Assembly (NCBI RefSeq): GCF_002290085.1
Contig: NZ_CP023173.1
Coordinates: forward strand, 274,501 to 338,500
Origin: Mesoplasma chauliocola
GTDB lineage: Bacteria > Bacillota_I > Bacilli_A > Mycoplasmatales > Mycoplasmataceae
Direction of reading: 5' to 3'
DNA: 64,000 bases
Below are positions 44,977 through 55,869 of the stretch, piece after piece. A program made the translations under genes and the position numbers. How positions within the stretch are numbered: the stretch's first letter is position 1; each line of letters opens with the position of its first letter. The notes beneath the pieces were generated by a model. The model was given only the letters and a program-made list of their open reading frames with translations, searched no databases and was not told where the DNA came from.

Positions 44977-45522
44977 ATGAAAAAGGTAGCAATTATATTA
45001 CATAAAAACTTTGAAGAATCAGAAGCAATTGTAACAATTGATATTCTAAGAAGATCTAAAATTATTGTTGATGTTTATAATATAGAAAATAAAGAATACC
45101 AAGAAGGTTCACATAACATTATTGTTAAAACTGAATACTTTGTTAATGATTTAAAAGTTCAAAATTATGACGGAATAATTATTCCTGGTGGTCCTGGTGT
45201 CAATGATTTATTTGGTAACAAAAAACTTATGGAATTGATTAATGATTTCAATAATGAAAGTAAAATGGTTAGCGCAATATGTGCAGCTCCACAATTATTA
45301 GGTGAGGCTAATATTTTGGATGAAATCAAAATCGTTAAGTTCCCATCAAGTAATCAATTTTTAAAAAAAGCTTTAATTAAATCAGAAGCTAGTATAATTG
45401 ATAAAAATATAGTGACTGGTACAAGTATTGGTACAGTTATTCCATTTGCTTTAAATATTATTGAATATTTACAGGGAAAAGAGCAAAAAGCAATAATTGA
45501 GAAGCAACTTGTGATTATTTAA
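44977..45522 (+). CDS. DJ-1/PfpI family protein
   Basis: A 181-residue protein of the DJ-1/ThiJ/PfpI superfamily. The nucleophile elbow SAICAAPQLLG holds the conserved Cys (about residue 107), and IIPGGPGVNDL and the early Glu (HKNFEESEA) complete the usual site. Members act as chaperones, glyoxalases or deglycases; without the distinguishing histidines I cannot pick one. An ACGGAG ribosome-binding site lies upstream. It precedes the C39 exporter-like gene with a hairpin between. Confidence 0.88.
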   Translation: MKKVAIILHKNFEESEAIVTIDILRRSKIIVDVYNIENKEYQEGSHNIIVKTEYFVNDLKVQNYDGIIIPGGPGVNDLFGNKKLMELINDFNNESKMVSAICAAPQLLGEANILDEIKIVKFPSSNQFLKKALIKSEASIIDKNIVTGTSIGTVIPFALNIIEYLQGKEQKAIIEKQLVII

Positions 45523-45525
45523 AAA

Positions 45526-45561
45526 TTTCACCTTACTAATATAGTGAGGTGATTTTTTTTG
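45526..45561 (+). promoter_or_regulatory. Terminator-like hairpin overlapping the start of the C39 gene
   Basis: TCACCTTACT (45528-45537) pairs with AGTGAGGTGA (45543-45552) with one G-T pair, followed by eight T's. The right arm supplies the GAGGTGA ribosome-binding site and the T-tract ends inside the TTG start codon (45559-45561) of the next gene. It looks like an intrinsic terminator and a translation start at the same time. Confidence 0.75.
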
Positions 45562-47382
45562 AAACTAATTAAACAAACTTCTTATCAAGATTGCGGGATT
45601 GCTTGCTTAGCAATGTTAATTAATCATTTTTATAATTACGAAATTGATTTGCATCAAATTAAACTTCACTTAAATATGGAAGATGAAGAATTAAGTTTTT
45701 ATGACTTAATTGATTTATCAAGTTTATTTTATTTAAAAGCAGAAGGTTTTAAGATTGACTTTGATTTAGAAGAAATGATTACAAAAACTCCATTTTTGGC
45801 TCAAGTTGTTAATGAAGAAGGAATGCTACATTTTGTTATTGTAAGTGAATTAAAAAATAACAATTTTATTATTTTTGATCCAAGTAAATCAAATAAAATT
45901 AAATTAAATAAACAACAATTTTTAAAAATATTTAGTGGTTATGTTCTTATTTTTAAAGCTAATAAAATAAAGTTTAAAAATGAATTTAATTTCAAGATTT
46001 CTAGTTTAAAAAGAATAATTAGTTTTGAAATTATATCCTATATACTTGTAAGCTTATTAACAACTGTTTTATTTATGATAGATACTCAGTTTTTAAAATT
46101 ATATGCAAATTCACTTATGAATGAAAAACAAGATTGATTCCTTTATTTACTTTTATTAGTTATTTTAATTATCAATATTATTTTTAAATCTGTTAATAAC
46201 TATATATTAAGAAAAAACTATGAAAAAAAACTTTTAATAAATTTAGATGAATTTTTAGATATTGTTTCAAAATCCAATAATAAAGAACTCTTTTATTTGT
46301 ATCAAGATATTAAATGAGTGACAAAATTTGAGAATTATAAATTAGTGTTGTGCCTGTGTAGTTTAATATCAGAACTTTTAAATTTAGTTTTTATATTTTT
46401 CGCAATAAAAGAATTATTTTTTGTAATTTTAATTGGTGATTTAATATACATATTTTTTAATTATTTTATTACCAAATTTAAAAGCAATGAATATGGTAAC
46501 AGTGATAGACAATGATTTATAATGCTAAATAATTTAGAAAATATTAAAAATGAGGGAAATGAAAAAGTAACATACTTAAATTTAAAAAAAGAAATAACTA
46601 GTGAGCAATCTTTTGAAATTAATTCAAATTTTTTAGAAATTTGAGATAAGGTTTCATTAATTTTAATTTATATAGTTTGTTGAAGCCTAATTAAAGAAAA
46701 GACTTTAGATTTTTCAATGTTCTTTATTCTATTACTTTTAAAAAATTTTAGTCGTATTAATGTTTATAGTATTGGACAAACTTTGCTGCTTTTTAAAAAA
46801 TACAAAATAGCTTTTATTAATTATGAAAGAGTTAATTTAAAAAGTAAATTAATTCCTTTAAAAGATTCTATAAATAATATTTCAATAAAAAAAATTTCAA
46901 AAAGTGAAACAAGTAAAATAAATTTAGGAATTAACATACTAGAGCAAAAGCTTGAATTAGGTATTTTAAATAAAACACATAAAGATTTTGATTATGATGT
47001 ATTTTTTAATAATATTAATATAGAAAACTTAGAAGATATTTCACTTAGAGAACATATAAATTATTTAAAAAACTATAAAGTTAAATTTGGAACAATATAT
47101 CAAAATATAGCTTTAGTATCTAATTTGAAAGTTAATATATTTAAATTAAATGTAGTGATAAATTTAATTGAAAAGTATAGTATAAATATTTCAAAATTAA
47201 TTAAACCTGAATCTTGCACTCAAGTTGAAAAAGAAATAATTAAACTTTTAAGTATTTTTTACTTGGAGAAAAAAGTGATTCTTGTTAAAAATAATTTTGA
47301 AATTATCACTTTTGATGAAATAAAAGCAATTTTAAAAGAGTTTACAAAATTAAATAATGATAAATTTGTGATTTTATCTTAA
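45559..47382 (+). CDS. Peptidase C39 ABC exporter-like protein with degenerate ATPase domain
   Basis: A 607-residue protein built like the peptidase-containing exporters that cut double-glycine leaders and secrete bacteriocins. The C39 protease (residues 1-135) has an intact triad: Cys12 in YQDCGIACLAML, His91 in MLHFVIV and Asp107 in IIFDPS. Helices follow from about 155 to 440. The last part still aligns to an ABC domain (NNINIENLEDISLREHINYL, near 482-504), but Walker A is replaced by GILNKTHKD, the signature by ESCTQVEK and Walker B by VILVKNNFE. The TTG start is needed because the first ATG lies after Cys12. So it may be a protease or half-transporter needing a partner. Confidence 0.83.
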
Positions 47383-47415
47383 AATTATATTATTAAAGTT
47401 TTAAAGGGAGCAAGA

Positions 47416-47931
47416 ATGGTAAAAATTGATTTTATTAATGAGACAAAAATAAATGTGAATAAATGAGAGGCATTAGCAATACAAATCTTTAATTCAGCTT
47501 TCAAATATTTAAAGTTAAAAAATGAAATTAATTTATCAATTACTTTTTTGGAAAGTGAGCCAGCTCAAAAAATAAATCAACAATACAGAAATCACTCTTA
47601 TATTCCAGATGTAACATCATTTCCAATTGAAATGTCAGAGCAAGAAATTAAGGCTTTGGGATATCAAGAAATTGGTGATATATTTATTTGTATTGAAGAA
47701 GCTGAAAGAAAAAGCATAAAGTATTCACATACTCTAGAAGAAGAAATGAGTTTCTTGTTTACACATGGACTTTTACACTTGTTGGGTTATGATCATGAAA
47801 CAAATGAAGAAGATGAAGAAGAAATGTTTTCTATTCAGGATGATATTTTGAAGCTAAATAATGTAAATTACACAATTAAATTTACAGAAGAAGACTATAA
47901 AGAAATAGAGGAAAATAATGAGTACAATTAA
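47416..47931 (+). CDS. ybeY: Endoribonuclease YbeY
   Basis: Zinc-dependent RNase for 16S rRNA 3'-end maturation and ribosome quality control. The 171-residue product shows the catalytic HGLLHLLGYDH near residue 117 and the conserved NHSYIPDVTSFP substrate region (usually NxxYRxxDxPTDVLSFP). The ATG follows an AAAGGGAG ribosome-binding site. The 3' end overlaps era by 14 bases, and the ybeY-era-recO order is common in Firmicutes. Confidence 0.94.
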
Positions 47932-48823
47932 ATCAGGATTTATATCAATTGTTGGAAGACCAAACGTTGGTAAATCAACTTTACTAAATAAAATAATAGG
48001 ACATAAAATTTCAATAGTAACGAATAAAGCACAAACTACAAGAAATAATATTAGAGGTATTCTTACTGAACCTGAATATCAACTTGTTTTTGTTGACACT
48101 CCCGGTATTCATACTTCAAAAAATCAAATTGATAGATTTATGAATTCTAGCGCTATGAGAAGTATGAAAGAAGTTGACGTTGTTGTTTTTATGGCACCAG
48201 CTGATGAAACAATTGGCAAAAATGATTTATTTATTTTAAACGAACTCTCAAAGAAAACCGATGTTAAGAAAATTTTAGTTATTTCTAAAGCAGATATAGT
48301 TAATAAAGAAAAACTATTTTTAAAAGCAAATGAATGAAGCACATACCAAGATATATTTGATGAAATAATCATTGCTTCATCAACAGAAAATATTAATATT
48401 GATAAGCTAATTGAAACAATCGTTGGTTTTTTACCTGAAACAGGCCATTATTTCTATGATGAAGAATCAATTACTGATCAACCTAATCGTTTTGCAATTA
48501 GAGAAATTATTAGAGAAAGTGTACTTTTGAAAGCCGGTCAAGAGGTTCCGCATGCAGTAGCAATTTTAATTGACGAATTAGAAGAAACTGATGAAGAAAT
48601 TAATGTTGTTGCTTCAATCATTGTTGAAAGAAAGTCACAAAAAGGGATTATTATTGGTAAACAAGGCAAAAAGATTAGTGATATAAAATATAAATCAAAA
48701 AAACAAATAAAAGAACTTTTTGATAAAAATGTAAATCTTGAGTTATTTGTTAAAGTGCAAGAAAACTGAAGAAATTCAGCAAGTCTTATTAAAAAGATGG
48801 GATATGACAAGGATAAATATTAA
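47918..48823 (+). CDS. era: GTPase Era
   Basis: Ribosome-assembly GTPase that binds the 3' end of 16S rRNA. The 301-residue product has GRPNVGKST (G1), the effector TTRNNIRG, DTPGIH (G3), SKAD (G4) and the C-terminal KH domain with GKQGKKISDIKYKSKKQI. It begins inside ybeY and its stop shares one base with the recO start. Confidence 0.96.
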
Positions 48824-49632
48824 TGAGTGAAGTTAAAATTAAAGCTTTTGTTTTAGATTCTTTAAATTACGAAGAAAATGACAAAATTTTAACAGTTTAT
48901 TCAGATAAATATGGAAAACTAAGTTTTATTTCGTTGGGGGCTAATAAGCCTTCAAGCAAAAATAACTTTTCTTTAAACTTATTTTCTGAATCAGAATTTG
49001 AGATTTTTAAATCAAGAAATAGTAAAGCAATTTCAAAATTGAAAACTGGAACTTTAATTAATCAAAATTTTAATATTGCAAAATCTTACAATAATTATTT
49101 ATTTGCTAGCATAATAAGCTCATTAATTTTACAAGAGAATTTATTCTATAATAAAGACTCTAAATTATTTAGTATGCTTAAAGAAGCAATTGACAATATT
49201 AATAACGAAAGAAATCCATTTTCAAATATGGTTTGATTTTTATTTTATTGCTTAAGATATTTTGGAGCAGAGTGAGAATTAAAAAGTTGCTATAGATGTA
49301 ATAAGACAAGTAAAATTTATAGAAAATTTGATTTAAATGATTATGGTCTTGTATGTCCGAATTGTTTTACTGAAAAAGAAGAAGAGCAGGATAATGAATT
49401 TATTAAATATTTACAAAGAATTGATAGCAATACATTTTTTACAATTCAAAAATTTAATATAAACGTTTCTTATGAAATAATTATTTCAAAATTAATATTA
49501 GATTACTATATTGAAGAATTGGGAGTGTTTTCAGTATCAATTAAAGAAATTTTGAAAAAAGAAGTTTATAATGACGCAACCTTTTTAGAGTACACTAATA
49601 ATGTGTTGACAAAACATAGTAATAGAGATTAA
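48823..49632 (+). CDS. recO: DNA repair protein RecO
   Basis: Loads RecA at gaps together with RecR. The 269-residue product has the N-terminal OB fold (KAFVLDSLNYEENDKILTVYS) and, in the middle, a four-Cys zinc site in two pairs: CYRC and CPNC. Length and order fit the family. Starts by a TAATG overlap with era. A terminator follows 25 bases after the stop. Confidence 0.92.
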
Positions 49633-49654
49633 AATAATTTATAATTAAAAAGAT

Positions 49655-49686
49655 TTATGTCAGCCAACATGCTGACTTTTATTATT
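49655..49686 (+). terminator. Terminator after recO
   Basis: GTCAGC-CAACAT-GCTGAC hairpin followed by TTTTATTATTT. Too small to be a T-box, although glyS follows. Confidence 0.8.
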
Positions 49687-49716
49687 TAAAACAAAGGAAT
49701 TAGTGGAGAAAAAAAT

Positions 49717-51072
49717 ATGGAAAAATTAATTGCTCATTTAAAATCTCAAGGTTTTATCTTTCAAGGATCAGAGATTTATGGAGGACTTGCTAACTCATGA
49801 GATTATGGTCCTTTAGGAGTAGAAATTAAAAATAAATTAAAACAAGCTTGATGAAATCATTTTGTAAAGAAAAATCCTTATAACATTGGTTTAGATAGTT
49901 CAATTATATTAAATTCAAGTGTTTGAAAAGCAAGCGGACATATTGACGGATTTAACGATCCGTTAATTGATTGTAAGAAATGCAATAGTAGATGAAGAGC
50001 TGACAAATTAATTGAAGAATTTAACTCTGAAATTAACGCAGGAATTATGTCAGAAATTGAAATTGAAGAATTTATTAAAAATAATGAAATTAAATGCCCA
50101 AAATGTCAAGCATGTAATTTTACTCAAATTAGAAAATTTGGATTGATGTTTAAAACTAACCAAGGTGTTTTAGAAGATGAAAGTTCAAAAGTTTATTTAA
50201 GACCTGAAACAGCACAAGGTATTTTTATTAATTTTAAAAATTCTCAAAGAGCGCTAAGAAAAAAATTGCCATTTGGAATTGGTCAAATTGGTAAATCATT
50301 TAGAAATGAAATTACACCTGGTAACTTTATTTTTAGAACTCGAGAATTTGAACAAATGGAATTAGAATTTTTCTTTAATCCAAATGATGAAAAAGATTGA
50401 TTCAAATATTGATTGAATGAAGTTGAATTTTTCTTACAAAATAAAGTAAATATAACTAAAGAAAATTATAGAGTTAGAAATCATGAAAAAGATGAGTTAG
50501 CACATTACTCAACAGCAACAAGTGATATTGAATTTAAATTTCCATTTGGTTGAGGTGAATTATGAGGTGTAGCACATAGAGGTAATTTTGATTTAAATGC
50601 TCATCAAGAAGCATCTAAGCAAGATTTAACATATTTAGACCCGATTACTAATCAAAAAGTTCTTCCACATGTGATTGAACCTAGCGTTGGTGTTGAAAGA
50701 ATGATGTTAGCAATTTTATGACAAGCTTACACTGAAGAAGACTTAGGTGAAGGAAATTCTCGCATAGTTATGAAGTTGCCTTATGCACTTGTACCTTATC
50801 AAGTTGCTGTAATGCCATTACAAAAACAGCAAAATGAACAAGCACAAGCCTTATATAATAAATTGTTAGAAAACTTTGATGTTACTTATGACGAAACAGG
50901 TAATGTTGGAAAAAGATATAGAAGACAAGATGCAATTGGGACTCCATTTGTTATTACTGTTGACTTTGATACCGAAGAAACAAATTCAGTAACTGTTAGA
51001 GAAAGAGATTCAATGGAACAAGTTCGTGTTGATATAAATGAACTTGAAAGTTTCTTAAAAATTAAATTTTAA
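49717..51072 (+). CDS. glyS: Glycyl-tRNA synthetase, dimeric type
   Basis: Charges tRNA-Gly. The 451-residue class II enzyme of the alpha-2 type has the N-terminal ASGHIDGF and LIDCKKC, a second Cys pair CPKCQAC, motif 2 [21 protein letters not shown] and motif 3 [10 protein letters not shown], then the anticodon-binding domain. Many TGA-Trp codons. Start ATG follows TGGAG at the usual spacing. Confidence 0.95.
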
Positions 51073-51103
51073 TTTTTTTAATCCTTAGAAAGGAAGTAAT
51101 ACT

Positions 51104-52987
51104 ATGTTAATACCAAAAGAAGTTATTGAAGATATAATACAAAAATCAGATATAGTTTCAATTGTTAGTGAAAGAGTTAGCCTTTCTAAAAAAGGAAGAA
51201 ATTATTGGGGATTATGCCCATTTCATCAAGATTCAAACGCATCAATGTCTGTATCTCCTGAAAAAAAATTCTTTAAATGTTTTTCATGTCAGGTTTCAGG
51301 TACAGCTTTAGATTTTGTTAAAGATTTTGATAACATAAGTTTTCAAGATGCTATTAAAAAGCTTGCTCTTTCAATAAGTTATGATTTATCAAAGTTTGAA
51401 AATGGTCAGCCAATTCAAGAGAAAAAAGAAACAATTATTTTTAGATTGAACAATGAAGCACTAGCATTCTTTAAACTTAATTTAAGGACTAATGAAGCAA
51501 GAAGCGCTGTTAAATATCTTAAAGAAAGAGATATAAATGTTGAAGACATTCAGTTTTTTGAAATAGGATATTTACCTAAAAACAATAGTTTGGTAAATCA
51601 CTTGTTAAATAAGGGATTTAATATTTCAGATATTGTTGATGCAGGTTTGGGAACATATAATGAAGAAAAACAAAAGCTTTATGATATTTTTAGTGATAGG
51701 ATTATATTTCCAATTAAAAATGAAAATAATGAAATAATAGGTTTCAGTGGGCGAATCATGGAAGCTGATTCTGACCGACCTAAGTACTTAAATACAAGAG
51801 AAACTAAAATATTTTCAAAAAGAAAAATTGCATATAACTTTAGTGAAGCAATTAAATCAGCAAGAATTAAAAAAGAAATAATTATTCTTGAAGGATATAT
51901 GGATGTTATAAGTCTTCACAAGAATGGCATAACTAATACTATCGCATTAATGGGAACCTCATTATCCCAGTATCATGTTAATTTATTTAAAATGATTAAA
52001 GGAACAGTAAAAATGTTTCTTGATGGTGATGAACCTGGTATTAAAGGTAATATAGAAGCTGCACAAACATTAATTTCTAATAATCAGAAGGTCTTAATTG
52101 TTAACAATCCAACAAATAATGATCCTGATGAATTGATCAAACAAGGCAGAAAATCAGAAGTTGAGCAGATGATTGCTGAAGCTTTAAATCCGTTGGAATA
52201 TATTATTTCAAAAAAATGAAATAAAGTTGATACAAAAGATTTTAATTCAGTTGAAGAGTTTATGAAAGAAGTGTGCTCTTTTGTTTTAAAATGTAATAAT
52301 CAAATTTTATTTGAAACATCAATTGAAGAATTAGAAAATATAACAGGTTTATCAAAAGAATCAATAATTGATTTTTATAAAAAAATATCGAGAAATAAGA
52401 ATATTCAATATGATAAAAAGCAAGCTGAAACTGAAATTGAAAAAGAACAAATAAATCAAAGCAAAGTAGTAGAACAAACTAATAATCAAAGTTTTAATAT
52501 TCTTTCTTCTTTAAAAGCATACGAGCTCGCTGAAAAGACTATACTTATTGATCTAATTAAGTCAAATAAGAATTTGCAGTTAGTCAAAGAAAAAATTAGA
52601 GAAGTCAATTTCCCACATAAAGAGTTTGGAAAATTAATAATTAAAATAATAAATTCATATGATGAAAATATAAACTATTCTGAAAGTGAAATTAAAGCAA
52701 TAATTAGCAAAACATCAAAACCAGGCATTATTGAAGAAATTCATTGATATGAGAATGATCCAATAATTTTGAATCAAAAGAATAACTCTGATTCTACTAA
52801 GTTGGTTGAAAATTCATTTGAAAAACTTAAAATGTACTCGAATGAAAAAAAGATAAAAGAAATTAATGAAATGCTAAAAGATAAAAATATGACAAAAGAA
52901 AATCGAGAAAATTTAAATAACATCTTATCTGAAAGAATTAAAAAGAGAGAAGAATGATTAAATAATTTCAACGATAAAAATAATTAA
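51104..52987 (+). CDS. dnaG: DNA primase DnaG
   Basis: Makes RNA primers for replication. The 627-residue product has the CHC2 zinc finger CPFHQD...CFSC at its N-terminus, the RNAP-like core, Toprim motifs [13 protein letters not shown] and [12 protein letters not shown], and a charged C-terminal helicase-binding region of about 200 residues. A good AGAAAGGAAG ribosome-binding site lies upstream. It is 11 bases before rpoD, the classic dnaG-rpoD macromolecular synthesis arrangement. Confidence 0.95.
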
Positions 52988-52998
52988 AAGGGGTAAAT

Positions 52999-54417
52999 AT
53001 GAAAAAATACATGGATAAAAAAGAAATAGCTAAAATTAAAACAATAGAAGACTTTTATGAAGTTACAGTTGCATATACAAAAGAAAATAATAATGAAATA
53101 ACTTCTGAAGAAGTTCAATTAAATTTTAGTAAAATATTTGCTAATGCTTCAGATAACGAGTATGAAAAATTATTAGAAGATCTACAATCAAAAGGTGTTC
53201 AATTTACAGATCTAGAAGATATTGATTTAGATGAGGATATTGATTTGGATGAGGAAATAGATGCTGATGATGCTGAGGTAACCGATGAAGATAGTTACGC
53301 TGATGAATTAATTGGTGAAAGAAAAGGTCCAGGAAGAAGACCTAAGGATTCAGGAACTACAAAATATAGAGTTGGTTCAATTTCTAATGAAACAAAAATT
53401 CAAGATTTAATTAAAACTTATTTTTCAACAATCGGACAAACTAAAATTTTAACTAAAGATCAAGAAATAGTTTATGCAAAATTAGCTAATTCAGAAGATT
53501 TAGAAGAAAGAAAAGAAGGAAGAGATATGTTAATCACTTCTAACTTGAAATTAGTTATTTCAGTTGCTAGAAAACATTTAAATAGAGGATTAGATTTTGC
53601 TGATTTAATTGAAGAAGGAAATATTGGTTTAATTAAAGCTGTTGACAAATTCGATTATGAAAAAGGTTTCAAATTTTCAACTTATGCAACTTGATGAATT
53701 CGTCAAGCAATAACAAGAGCAATTGCTGATCAAGCAAGAACTATTAGAATTCCTGTTCATATGGTTGAAACAATTAATAAATTATCTAGAATTGAAAGAC
53801 AGTTAACTCAAGAGTTAGGTAGAGAACCTTCTTCAAAAGAAGTTGCTGAAAGAATGGGCGGAGACATGACTGCTGAAAAAGTTGTTGAAATCAAAAAAAT
53901 AGCAGTTGAACCAGTTAGTTTAGAAAAACCATTTGGAGATGAAGACGATACTCACTTTGGAGATTTTGTTGAAGATAAAGATATGATTTCTCCATCTGAT
54001 TTTACTGAAAAAGAAATTCTGAGAGAAGTTATTGATAAAGTATTTGAAGATATGCCTGCTAGAGAAGAAAAAGTTATTCGTATGAGATATGGAATTGTTC
54101 CTACAAAAGTTAGAACATTAATAAGATTAGCTGAAGAATGTAATGATGAAACAGCACCTGAGTTAGCTAAGGCAATTAAAAAACTAGATATTCACTTAGA
54201 AACTCCTGTTGAAAAAATAAGAACTGTTGATAGTAAAATTATTCAAGAACATTTATTGAAATATGAAGCCTCAAAAACTTTAGAAGAAGTTGGAAAAGAA
54301 TTAAACGTTACAAGAGAAAGAATTAGACAAATTGAAGCAAAAACAATTAGAAAATTAAAGCAACCAACAAATACTAATAAATCAGGTAAGGTTTTAAAAG
54401 AATTTTATAAAGGTTAA
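52999..54417 (+). CDS. rpoD: Primary sigma factor RpoD (SigA)
   Basis: Housekeeping sigma factor, 472 residues. An N-terminal acidic stretch (residues about 73-98, repeats of DIDLDE) precedes region 1.2 ([12 protein letters not shown]), region 2 ([27 protein letters not shown] and TYATWWIRQAI, both Trp by TGA), region 3 ([21 protein letters not shown]) and region 4. Region 4 is split: [11 protein letters not shown] is separated from [22 protein letters not shown] by about 60 residues where homologues have 5-8. Stop overlaps the next gene's first ATG by one base. Confidence 0.95.
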
Positions 54418-55109
54418 TGATGTTAACAAAAAGACTAAGAACAATTGCTGATTTAATTGATTCTTGTGATGTTGTTGCAGATATTGGAACTGATCATGCT
54501 TATTTACCTATAACATTAATAGAAGAACAAAAAGCTAATTTTGCTTATGCAGTTGATGTAAACAAAGAACCTTTGGAATGAGCTAAAAAAAATATCAAAC
54601 AATATAATTGTCAAAATAAAATACAAACTGTTTTAAGCAACGGTTTGGATTTTATTTTAAATGAACAAATTAAAGAAATAGACGTAGTAACAATTTGTGG
54701 CTTAGGCAGCACAACAATATTAGAAATAATTAAAAAAGATATACATAAGGTTAAAAAATATGCTATTTGTTCTAATACTGATGTTTCTAATATCAGAGAA
54801 TGAGTTTTTGAAAAAAAATATTCAGTAGTTTTTGAAGATTATATTATTGATGCTCAAAAAGGATATTGAGTTATTGTAATTGAAAAAAATGGTTTAAACC
54901 TTTTAACAAAAAAAGATATTAAATTTGGAAATGCAAAGTTTTTCATAAACAATAAAGAGATAATTTCTTTTTATAAAAAAGAAATTATAAAACTTGAAAA
55001 AATATTAAATAACTTAAATCAAGAAAAGCACGCTGAAACCTTTAATGAAATAAATAGAAAAATAGTAGAAATAAGGAATTACTTAAATGAAATTAAACAA
55101 GATAGTTAA
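54417..55109 (+). CDS. trmK: tRNA (adenine(22)-N(1))-methyltransferase TrmK
   Basis: SAM-dependent methyltransferase making m1A22 in tRNA, family TrmK/YqfN, which typically lies next to rpoD and nif3 in Firmicutes. The 230-residue product starts with RLRTIADLIDSCDVVADIGTDHAYLP, where DIGTDHAYLP is the family's SAM-binding motif I; VDVNKEPLEWAKKN and ICGLGSTTILEI follow. A C-terminal coiled coil spans about residues 180-225. Two adjacent in-frame ATGs (54417 and 54420) are possible; the first gives the TAATG overlap seen elsewhere here. Confidence 0.88.
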
Positions 55110-55869
55110 ATATTTGGAAAAAAAATTCCCTACTAAAAAGGCTTACGAGTGAGATTCTGTTGGTTTTCAAAAATTTAATAAAAAAATTATAGACTTTGAT
55201 AGCGAAATTTCAAATGTTTTAATAACAATGGATTTAAATAAAAGAGCATTTGAAAAAATAAAGAACAATAAAATTGATTTAATAGTAACACGACACCCCT
55301 TTATTTTTAATGATTTAAAAAAAGAAAAAGAGAATCCCTTTAAAAAAGAGTTAATTAAGTTTTTAACTAAAGAAAACATTTATGTTTATTCAATACATAC
55401 AAATTATGACATTGCTGGATATCAAGTATTTATTGAAGAATTAAGCAAAGGCATGGATATTAAAAAAGCAAAATTTCCTTTGCTTCATAAAGAATATTTG
55501 GATGTTTGTTTAAATAAAGAAATAAGCTTGGAACAATTAATTACAGATTTGAAAAATGTTTTTAAAACTAAGAATATTCAATATAGTTTAAATGCAGAAA
55601 AACAAATGAAAATATCAAATTTTATAATTAATCAAGGTAGTGGAGCAAGTTCAATGATTACAAAACAACTATCAAATGTTGTTTTTGTAACGGGAGAAGC
55701 TAAGTGAAGTGATTGAATATATGCAAATGATAATAATATATCTTTAATTGTTGTTGGACATTATATGGAAAACTACTTTATAGATGATATTAAAGCAAGA
55801 TTAGAAAATAATTTTAAGAATTTAAAAATTGAAAAAGTAGATATAGAGGAACAATATAATGTCAAATAA
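55087..55869 (+). CDS. Nif3-like dinuclear metal centre protein
   Basis: A 260-residue member of the Nif3/YqfO family, of unknown biochemical role. Conserved features: AYEWDSVGFQ, VTRHPFIFNDLK, YSIHTNYDIAG, FVTGEAKWSDW and VVGHYMENYF. The family usually has two adjacent histidines (HHP) in the metal site; here the first is Arg. The central insert domain of longer YqfO proteins is absent. It starts 23 bases before the trmK stop and its own end overlaps the helicase gene by 11 bases. Confidence 0.88.

Noticed and set aside
49633-49716. Possible T-box leader before glyS
   Set aside because: The 84-base gap holds only a simple terminator hairpin; no specifier loop or conserved T-box sequence fits.
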